NCBI GenBank assembly: GCA_004325065.1
Contig: PITI01000590.1
Span: forward strand, 1-10,478
Reading direction: 5' to 3'
From: Hamiltosporidium magnivora
Lineage: Eukaryota > Microsporidia > Dubosqiidae
Length of the DNA stretch: 10,478 nucleotides
A program made the translations under genes and the position numbers. Shown in pieces: positions 1-7,558 of this stretch. Position 1 is the stretch's first letter, and each line of letters begins with the position of its first letter. The notes under the pieces are model-generated. The model ran no database searches and was not told where the DNA came from. It saw nothing but the letters and a program-made list of their open reading frames with translations.

Positions 1-372
1 TGGTATGACATTGCACTGTCTAGGTGGACCCCATGTAAGTCTCTTAAATATATCTTAGCTAGAAGTTTATTGGGTTCAGAAAGTGTAGAGTAAGTGGAAT
101 ACTGCATAGCCTTGGGGGAGCCCAGGGGGGGCTTCGGCCTTCGATCACACTCCATGCAACGGACATTAACGAACTCCGGGCAACTGCCTCGCCTATTAAT
201 TAGGTTCTACACACCTGGTAGATGAAAGGCTTTGGGACATAGGTATCGCAGGGGTTACCGATGGAGTGTTGGGGTAGCAGTCATCATGTTAAACCTATAA
301 CTGCGTTAATGTCATAAAAACAAATATAACACTTGCCACTATTTTAAAAAGATGTGATACTTTTGAATAAAT
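1..372 (+). pseudogene. Large-subunit rRNA fragment, probably degenerate (relic A)
   Basis: This GC-rich start contrasts sharply with the AT-rich sequence after it. It carries, in order, motifs resembling eukaryotic LSU rRNA domain V: TGACATTG at 6-13, TGTAGAGTAAGTGG at 84-97 (consensus TGTAGAATAAGTGG), and TTGGGGTAGCAG at 270-281 (consensus CTGGGGCGGCA). GTTAAAC at 288-294 is followed by ATAAC, GC and ATGTCATAA, matching the LSU order GTTAAACGATAACGCAGATGTCCTAA. Similarity weakens after about 318. AAAAGATGTGATA at 347-359 sits where LSU has TTTTCAGTGTGAATA. It is probably a pseudogene: the universal GGGGCGG is altered, the stem around GTTAAAC no longer pairs well, extra sequence lies after TGACATTG, and the peptidyl-transferase core expected downstream is not recognisable. 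The 5' part lies outside the window. The alternative is a very divergent working rRNA. The LSU comparison is from memory. Confidence 0.6.
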
Positions 373-925
373 ATAATCACTCTTAAAGATCAAAAGGTAA
401 AAAAAATAAAACATTAATGTTTGTAGAAATGACTTGGCATTTGGTATTTAGAATTTAGAATTTATTTGTTTTTAAAGGAAATTGTCTAGAAAATTTTCTT
501 TGCATGTAAACATTTTTAAACCAATTACTGTGCCTTTCATTTACAGGTTTAATTAATAATTATCTCACATAAACTGCAGAAAACTGTGCAAATATAGCAA
601 TAATTTGTTCCTAATAAAATTTGAATGCAACGAAATAGCCATTAGTTATGTAAGTAAAAAATTTATTTTACAAAGAAAATTTTGGGGCTTGTTATTAGAA
701 AATACACGAAGAAAATTTTGCGGTTAATTAGCCTTTATTTGATAAATTAAATTATATATTTCCTATTTTAATAATGACAAATTATGATAAATTTAATTGC
801 AAAAAAAATAATAATTCTATGGCTCTAATATTCAATAATGGTATCATCGCGCGAGGAAAATATAAACCACCTAAAATTTAAGGGAAAAAAATAGTAATCA
901 AGTATATGATCAAATAATACAGTGA
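373..925. other. AT-rich spacer, possibly the decayed 3' continuation of relic A
   Basis: No coding ORF is supported here. A few short strings resemble LSU rRNA motifs in the right order: ACAGGTTTAATT near 543 (LSU ACAGGTTAGTTTT) and AGCAATAATTTG near 596 (LSU AGCAATAGTAATTG). They are too weak in such AT-rich sequence to claim the rRNA continues. A short GC-containing patch, TCATCGCGCGAGG at 844-856, stands out. An ATG at 838 opens an 18-codon frame that ends at 892-894. Confidence 0.3.
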
Positions 926-1213
926 AAAAGAAAGTCTTGGAATGCCAAAATAGAAATATTTATTACATTTGTGTGCTTTATAGCATTTTTTTTTTGTTGC
1001 CTATTATTAAATGCACTACTGGAAAGTTATTGGTTCTATTCAGCTGGTATTATATGTTTTTTGACTGCTTTAACCCATTTAATCTTTGCCTATTTCTTTG
1101 GTGATTTCCACAATATGCTTGAATCTAGAAGAATACCATATCTTGGGGCATTGGGAATAATCTTGTTTCTTGTTGAGCTATTAATTCATAAAGGTATTTT
1201 TCATCTGAAATAA
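926..1213 (+). pseudogene. Small hydrophobic (membrane) protein ORF without an ATG start; likely gene remnant
   Basis: One frame is open from just after a TGA at 923-925 to a TAA at 1211-1213, about 95 codons. It encodes a hydrophobic peptide with roughly three membrane segments: the Phe/Cys/Leu-rich start (about 975-1020), then FYSAGIICFLTALTHLIFAYFF, then GALGIILFLVELLI. A polar loop, GDFHNMLESRRIPY, lies between the last two. The only in-frame ATG (1113) is deep inside, leaving 32 codons. The frame therefore lacks a start unless an unseen intron or an indel is involved; a run of ten T at 986-995 is the obvious slippage site, since the neighbouring frame is also open there. AATAAA overlaps the stop codon, as in the minus-strand gene of this window, which hints at a once-real gene. 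I do not recognise the family. Chance openness remains possible because AT-rich DNA readily encodes Phe, Leu and Ile. Confidence 0.35.
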
Positions 1214-1214
1214 A
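1209..1214 (+). terminator. AATAAA polyadenylation-like signal overlapping the stop codon
   Basis: AATAAA spans the TAA stop of the small hydrophobic ORF. Compact eukaryotic genomes, including microsporidia, often place 3'-end signals at or inside the stop codon. The hexamer is common by chance in AT-rich DNA, so its position is the main support. Confidence 0.3.
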
Positions 1215-3399
1215 ATGATATCAAAACTTTTTATGATATTTTTTTAACCACTTTATAAACAATCATTTTTTTGTGACAATTCTGTATATTTTAAATCAAC
1301 GAATTATATAAATCACATCAAACAGACATCTAGCAATCGAGAAATATTTTCAATTTAAATCTAGTCACATATTTTTTATAAATCGAATTAACTTACTATA
1401 GTAACTGACCAATAATTTGTCTATTTTTAGTTAAGATCAGTAATTTGATTTTTTTAACTAAAAATTAAAGAAAAAACTAAATTAGCCGACTAAGTACATT
1501 TTTATAAAATTTACACCAATAAAAGCCATGATCGTAACACCTTTGTTTTAAAATTATAAAAAGAGTCTGAATTTTATATTCAAAAAGAAATTTTATTTAA
1601 AATATCACAAATAAATCTTTGCTATAAAATCAACATAAAAAATTGGTAGAGGTCGTTAATAAAAAAGAATATACACTATACCTCTGTTTTTTTTGCGAAT
1701 TTGTAGTTTAACTTTATTCAATAAAACAGATTTAAATTATTAAAATACAATGCGTATTGGTTTTTTTATACAACCTTTTCTATGATAAAAATACTTAAAA
1801 ATATAATTTTAATATTTACTTTTTAAAAACAAAAATCTTAGTAGAAAAAATTATAGAAATATTTTTTAAAACATATGACGAGTTTATATACCATATATAC
1901 GTTTTTTAAAAAATATAAAAAATTAATTTCGTATTTACCATTTCTGTTCAAAAGGATGTTTGTAAAATTCATAAAAATTTTACTGGTCAAATAAATAGCT
2001 TAGAAAAACTATTCATATACCAAAAAATTTCACTCTTACACGTTTAAACTAAATATTAGTGGGAAGATAAAGAATTCAGAAATTACTTTCCTACGATTCT
2101 TGTGGCTATAAAATACTGCTCGGAATCCAATTATTTTATTAAGATTTTTAGCGGCTTAAAATTAAACAATTAATTAATTTTACTACAAAATTTTTTAAAA
2201 GGATAGACCAATTATTTCACAATTTTCTTGTATTAATGCCAATTCAAAAATTTTAACTAATTTCTTTATCTTTACTATTCAATGATACAGTGACTCCAAT
2301 ATATATGTAGGAAAGCGAAACAATTTTTTTTAACAATATTCTTATTATAGATCAAATTTTTAAATTATAAGTAAAAATTTGGAATTTTTTTAAATAATGT
2401 TGTAATTATGATCGTAAATATTGAAATGTATCTTTATAAAATATATTTTTATTTTGATGTACATTCTGACCTAAAAGTTAAATTGCAATTTATCTTAAAG
2501 ATAAAGGAATGATAAGTTTAATCTTCAAATTTTTGCATTTTATTTTTTTAGATTAGAAATATATAAACATATACAAAACGTAAGACTCTTTCTATAAAAT
2601 CCTCATTGTTCAAAAAACTATCTTGACAATTTTGCCGTATTTCATGTAAAAAGTAAATTATTTGGCCTGATCTTATTATTTCATTTCTAGAAATAATCTT
2701 GTAATGAATCTATAAAAGACTGACTATTCAAATATGAATAGTTCATTTTTAAAAAATATTTCAAAACTTTCTTCTGTGTGATTTGATATGCATTATACTG
2801 GATCTTAAATATCTCTTAATGTTTACTTTTGTTAGTTATATTGAATATACTTCATTTTTCATCTAATTTTAAAGTTATTTTATATACCGGATACGAATCT
2901 CTAATTATAAAAAAAACATATCAAAATATTACCGAATATATGTGTACTTCTATTGTCTTAACCATCGGGGATTGGTTCAAATATTGTGTTTAATCCCGAT
3001 AAAGCAAAATATTTCTAAATTTAACGATTCGCTATCTTAAGTTTATGCCTCTAGTTATTTAAAACTAGATGTAAAACATATATATGCTTTAAAATGTTTT
3101 GATATAAAAAATTTATGTTTTATTCAATGCCACAGTTAGGAATTGTCTTTATATTCTAATTCTAGTTGTGTGTTTTTATATGATAAAGCTGCTAAAAAAA
3201 TAGAAGAATTTTTGTTATCATATATTTGAATTCAAATTATATTTCGTATGAACCTTGAATCCGTGTTATATCGTATCCATTAAGCTTTATTTTCTCTTGT
3301 TTCTGATTTTTTTTTCTAAATGATAAGGTTTGTCTACTAAAACTACCGTTATGTTTTTATTACTATCATAAACTTAAAGTCACAGGCTATATCTATTTT
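1215..3399. other. 2.2 kb AT-rich stretch with no supported gene
   Basis: No convincing ORF, tRNA or repeat array is seen on either strand. Homopolymeric A and T runs dominate. Small inverted repeats occur at 2675-2697 (ATTATTTC with GAAATAAT), 2723-2742 (ACTATTC with GAATAGT) and 2964-3000 (a GC-bearing hairpin listed separately). Near 3028-3045 and 3137-3152 two short strings resemble 5' LSU rRNA motifs, so the LSU relic further right may begin here. This is too weak to annotate. Confidence 0.4.
2964..3000. repeat. GC-containing inverted repeat (hairpin)
   Basis: ATCGGGGATT at 2964-2973 pairs with AATCCCGAT at 2992-3000, with one bulged G and an 18-base loop. The loop begins GGTTCAAAT, which recalls a tRNA T-loop or B box. 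No acceptor stem, anticodon arm or A box surrounds it, so it is not a tRNA. It is conspicuous because the flanks are almost pure A and T. Confidence 0.5.
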
Positions 3400-4755
3400 T
3401 CTGAGGATTTACTTCCTGTTTGTGGTATTTTAAGTAACTTTGCTGCTACATTTTGAATTTCGTTTGTTAATATCTATTTACAATCTTCAAAACATTAGAA
3501 ATTGAATCAATTTAATAATACTCAACAAATATTCTTATAATTTTAGGAAACATATCAAGTTAATTTTATAGCTTTAGTTCAACATAAATCCAGAGATTTC
3601 ATTCAATTTAGATAAAATCATGGGAATTACTGCATAAACTATTCATTGATCTTAGGCAATACAGCTCCGCACAAGCTTTAACCTCTCTCAGTAATACCTC
3701 TTACAAGTCTTTTTCTTGGGATAAAATATTAATCTCTATAATTAAAATATCACAATGATAATTAGATGCGCTTTTTAAGTACAAAAAAGGCATTTTTGCT
3801 AAAATTTAAAAAAACGATACCGCTCTATAATGAAATAATTTTGTAGTACGCCATTTTATTTGATGGGAAATTATATTTGTTGATCAGGTTGCAACGTGGC
3901 GATATTTTGAGCATTTATAACTCCTAAGGTTGAATCTAAATTTTACTATTCATACATTTTATACATTGCGACACGGTTTGTATGCAGAGAATAAATAACC
4001 GTATTAAGAACTAGCTCAATCGAGTAATTGAATTAAATTGATGTGAAAATACTGATAAAATTTTTAGTGGAATGAAAAACACCTTACCTTTTTATTGTTA
4101 CATGGGAATTTGTATATGAAGAAAAATATCTACAAAGAAGAAAACTGTTTCTAAAAATTTATTTTGTAATTTTTTATGTAACTAGATCGCAGCAGAACTT
4201 GCTAAGCATCACCAAGTAAAAGCATTGAAGTTTACCTTTCTACTCAGATGACTAGACTTAGCGTCTAGGATATACTAAAGAAACGTCATATAAAGCCGGA
4301 AGAATAAGGAGCAGGTTATTTCTGTCGTATCATATTTCAACGTACTGTTGGCCTGAATCTAAGTCGCAGAAATACTTTATAAGAAAGTCTATACGGTTCG
4401 TTGAGTGCAGAATAAACGAAATACTGCTTGAATGAAAGAGCCTAAAATGCTTTTTGGTCTAATATCACATACTAGGTAAAGCTATTAATAAACATGGCAC
4501 TGCCTTCCTCCATTTAATGGCTTCTAGACATATCGTGATGTAAAGCCGTGTGATGTAGGGATCATAAGGGATCCTGATTTAATGCAATAAATCTATCTAT
4601 GTTAAAACTAGACCGCAGAGGTCGAGAAAACAATATATCATGTGCTCTTGTTTTGAAAAGATGTGATATATTTCAGATAAATTTTTCTCTTATTTTCTTA
4701 TAAAATACTCAAAAAATATCAATTTACTAAAGTGGGTGTCTCAATCTTATTTTAA
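3400..4755 (+). pseudogene. Long decayed large-subunit rRNA relic (relic B)
   Basis: A colinear series of short strings matches remembered eukaryotic LSU rRNA order: AAATCCA (3586), TCATG (3618), TACTGCATAA (3628; LSU TACTGATAA), AAGTC (3705), GGGATAA (3718) then CTCTA (3734), GATCAGGTT (3882), AAGGTTGAATCT (3926; LSU AAGGGGAATCT), CATTGCGA (3964), ATGTGA (4041), AGTGGAATGAAA (4066), GTAACTA (4178) and GCATTGAA (4222). The right part also matches relic A. Positions 4395-4427 align without gaps to 73-105 at 24 of 33 bases, and seven of the nine differences are transitions. ATGTTAAA at 4599 matches 286, and AAAAGATGTGATA at 4656-4668 is identical to 347-359. AT-rich insertions, for example about 4085-4175, interrupt it, so it cannot be a working rRNA. 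The ends are uncertain; the best-supported core is 4178-4690. Confidence 0.55.
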
Positions 4756-5328
4756 ATCATTAGTTATCAGTTAAGTTGTATTAATGAAGTAATTCTAAAC
4801 TACCATAATGTCTTGTCTATGGTTTTATAAATTATTTTGTAAACCATGGAATATTGTTAATTCGATAGTATAGGAATAATTTATTAGATACTATAATAAT
4901 TAGTTCATATATTTTAATGAATTAGATTAATTTTATTATTTTATTATTTATTATTTATTATTACTTATGAGATCTTTGATTACTTATTACGACTTTATGA
5001 TTATGCTTTACAAACTATGAAAAGAATAAATATATAAATATGAATTAATAATTATACATTTATCAAAACAGTTATAAGAATTCTTAGCACTTTTTTTGAA
5101 TATGCGATCATTATAGTAAAATACATTTAAAGAGGAGCGTTTAAACCCAAAATAATATTTTTTTCAAAAAAAACGATAAGTCTTAATAAAATTACTCATG
5201 CAAAATGCATATAATTATATGAATTATTAATTTTTTCATCTTTTTTCAATTACTTCTCCTTATTTTCATCACAAATTCTTATTTTTGATTCATATATAAG
5301 ATATAAATTTTAAAATTTACCATTTTTA
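4756..5328. other. AT-rich intergenic stretch upstream of deoxyhypusine hydroxylase
   Basis: No gene is supported. It holds a small inverted repeat (ATGGTTT at 4819-4825 with AAACCAT at 4841-4847, 15-base loop) and a short TTATTTA-type simple repeat around 4931-4965. Decayed LSU sequence might run on into its left end, but nothing firm can be aligned. Confidence 0.4.
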
Positions 5329-5356
5329 AATATATTTAAAAAAATGAGCCCATATT
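5329..5356 (+). promoter_or_regulatory. Putative microsporidian-type promoter: AT-rich tract plus CCC motif before the ATG
   Basis: A TATATTTAAAAAAA tract is followed by GAGCCCATATT, placing CCC at 5349-5351, five bases before the ATG at 5357. CCC or GGG triplets close to the start codon are described for many microsporidian genes, where transcription starts only a few bases upstream of translation. An out-of-frame ATG at 5344 lies just before the CCC. A very short leader starting at the CCC would exclude it. The element is inferred from position and composition only. Confidence 0.45.
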
Positions 5357-6283
5357 ATGTCTGAAATATATAAAGCAAGAGATATTTTAAACGGAAATAA
5401 ATATAATATAACACAGAAAATGCGCGCATTGTTCTATTTGCGTAATATCAATACAATAGAATCGGTTTTGATTATTATTTCTGCATTTCATAACGAATCT
5501 GTTTTGTTGAAACACGAATTGGCGTATGTATTGGGACAAATGAGAAATCCAAGTTGTATTGATACACTAAAAAATGTTCTAAGAAATTCTACAGAAAATG
5601 AAATCGTAAGACACGAATGTGCTGAGGCGCTTGGAAATTTTTTAGATAAAAAAAATATAGAATTTTTAAAATCTTTTTACGAAGATGCTTCTATTCCTGT
5701 GAGAGAAACATGCTATTTAGCTGTTAGAAAGATAGAAAATCACCACCAAATAAACAATAAAATTGAAGTTGAAACGAACGAGAACTCGATCAATGAATAT
5801 TCTGTCGATGATTTTGTTAAATTTGATAAAATAGAAATTTCTGAATTTGATTCGTATGACCCTGCATATCCGTTAATCATCGATGATTATATCTTAGAAT
5901 CGATATATTTATACCACCGCGATATTTATTTTAGATATGGGGCCATGTTTTCTTTGAGGAATAAAAAAAATGTAGATGTACTGGTCAAAGGCTTCATTGA
6001 TCCTTCTGCACTGTTTAGACATGAAGTAGCATTTGTCTTGGGACAACTTAGGATGAAAGAGAGTATTCCACATTTAAAGGCAGTACTTGCAGATGAAAAT
6101 GAACATGATATGGTCAGACATGAATGTGCAGAAGCTCTTGGTGCGATTGGTACAGACGAGTGCTATGAAATCCTTAAGGAGTATCTTCATTGTGATGCTG
6201 ATATCGTTAGAGAGAGTGCAGAAGTTGCTTTGGATATATGTGTGTATGAAATGTCAAATGATGCAGAATATTGCAGAGTTTAA
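5357..6283 (+). CDS. DOHH: Deoxyhypusine hydroxylase (HEAT-repeat diiron enzyme)
   Basis: This enzyme hydroxylates the deoxyhypusine side chain on translation factor eIF5A, completing the essential hypusine modification in the cytoplasm. The 308-residue product has the family's two-lobed HEAT-repeat layout. All four iron-binding His-Glu pairs are visible: H53-E54 in HELAYVLGQ, H86-E87 in VRHECAEALG, H222-E223 in HEVAFVLGQ, and H255-E256 in a second VRHECAEALG. The two lobes are about 169 residues apart and nearly repeat each other at these motifs. A DPAYP motif (168-172) before the second lobe matches the DPAPP seen in other members. The linker at about 127-160 is rich in Asn, Glu and Lys and looks variable. 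Length is close to the human (about 302) and yeast Lia1 (about 325) proteins, so the gene appears complete, intact and intronless. The ATG at 5357 is the first in this frame and follows the CCC element. An unrelated HEAT protein is very unlikely given all four metal pairs. Confidence 0.96.
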   Translation: MSEIYKARDILNGNKYNITQKMRALFYLRNINTIESVLIIISAFHNESVLLKHELAYVLGQMRNPSCIDTLKNVLRNSTENEIVRHECAEALGNFLDKKNIEFLKSFYEDASIPVRETCYLAVRKIENHHQINNKIEVETNENSINEYSVDDFVKFDKIEISEFDSYDPAYPLIIDDYILESIYLYHRDIYFRYGAMFSLRNKKNVDVLVKGFIDPSALFRHEVAFVLGQLRMKESIPHLKAVLADENEHDMVRHECAEALGAIGTDECYEILKEYLHCDADIVRESAEVALDICVYEMSNDAEYCRV

Positions 6284-7552
6284 TATTAAATTATTTAAAT
6301 GTTCTTTAATCTATTTTCTTATTCTAAAAGAATTTATTTGTTTCACTTATTTTACTCATCTGTCTCATATAGCAATTTAAAAGTAAAATTTATTTTATGA
6401 AGTTATTTATTGCTTTAAAATTTTATTAGAAAGCTTCTTACCTAAGTTTAAGTTTCAATTTTCTTTTTGTTTTTACTTTATAAGTAAATTTGTGGTTACG
6501 CTCAATTTTCTAATCAAAAAAAATATACGATTTTTTCCTCATTTTTTATTTTTTTTTGATCCGATTTTTTTGTTTTTAAATTTTTAAAAATCTAAATCAG
6601 TAATTAAAAAACAAAAATATTGCGTTTATTAATTTCCAGTTCTTCTTTACACAAATATAATAATTATTTTAAGATCAGAGTTTATAAATATTATTTAAAA
6701 GTGCTTTTTTATTACATTTTCTATTCTTTTACTTTATTGTTACGTATTCTGATTTGTTTGTCATTTGATCGTACTTCTTTTATGAGCAATAAAATATTCA
6801 TTAACTTTCATTTTGAAATCAACAAAGAATAACTTTATATTAACAATCATACAATCCTAGAAATATTTATGTTGTATTGAAAAATTATGAACTAAATTTT
6901 ATACGAATTATATTCTTCTATAAAAGTATAAATTAAAAAAATAAAATTTAATATTTATTTTATAAATGATTTTTCTTGAATTAGAAATACCAAATTACTC
7001 TTCTTTGAATATATTTTATTCAATATTTAATTTTGATATTCTACTAATCTACGTTATTAATAAGTAATATAATATTTCTTACCTTTAATAACTAAAATTA
7101 TCAGACAATTAAAATATTTTTTATGTTTTCCAAATAAATAATTTAAAAATCTAATTAATCAGTTTTATTGGTATTAAACAGTTCAGATATGTGAGTATAA
7201 TTGATTCAAGTTATTTATTTTTCTTTTACATTGTATGTTAGAGAAATAAACATTTTTTAAAGTTCTTTAGAATTTTTTTGTATTAAGATTCAAATATGGA
7301 ATTAAAATATTTGGGTATTTAGATTATTAAATTAAAATTGTGCATATCTTATTTAGAGAAATATTTTTTGTTGGTTGTATTTTATATAAAATATTTCGTA
7401 GGATTCTAGTTTAACAAAGAACATGTTCGAAATAATTCAAAAATATATATTTTAGTTGAAAGACAAAACATTTTTATGTTTAATTCTATTTTTTGGAAAA
7501 AAATATTAATTAAATTAAAAATTCTTTTGATAATGAGTTTAGAGAATTGAAT
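6284..7552. other. AT-rich gap between the two convergent genes
   Basis: About 1.3 kb with no supported gene. A frame open over 6620-6832 would start at TTG and encode mostly Tyr, Phe, Lys, Ile and Leu, as expected from composition alone, so it is not called. No repeat array, tRNA or rRNA motif was found. Downstream of the deoxyhypusine hydroxylase stop there is no exact AATAAA; the nearest sequence is ATTAAA-like, at 6286-6291. Confidence 0.4.
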
Positions 7553-7558
7553 TTTATT
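7553..7558 (-). terminator. AATAAA polyadenylation-like signal overlapping the stop codon
   Basis: On the minus strand the hexamer AATAAA contains the TAA stop of the secreted-protein gene. The small hydrophobic ORF near 1.2 kb has the same arrangement. Chance is plausible because the last codons are AAA AAA TAA followed by AA. Confidence 0.35.

Noticed and set aside
1..318. Retrotransposon terminus or LTR as an explanation of the GC-rich island
   Set aside because: No terminal repeat, target duplication or reverse transcriptase frame is seen, while the colinear LSU rRNA motifs explain it better.
2964..3000. tRNA gene suggested by GGTTCAAAT
   Set aside because: No A box, acceptor stem or anticodon arm can be folded around it.
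6087..6380. 97-codon plus-strand frame overlapping the 3' end of deoxyhypusine hydroxylase
   Set aside because: It overlaps a firmly identified gene out of frame, and its extension is AT-rich spacer.
6620..6832. Open frame of about 70 codons on the plus strand
   Set aside because: It starts at TTG, lies in low-complexity AT-rich DNA, has the Phe/Tyr/Leu/Lys composition expected by chance, and shows no motif or promoter element.
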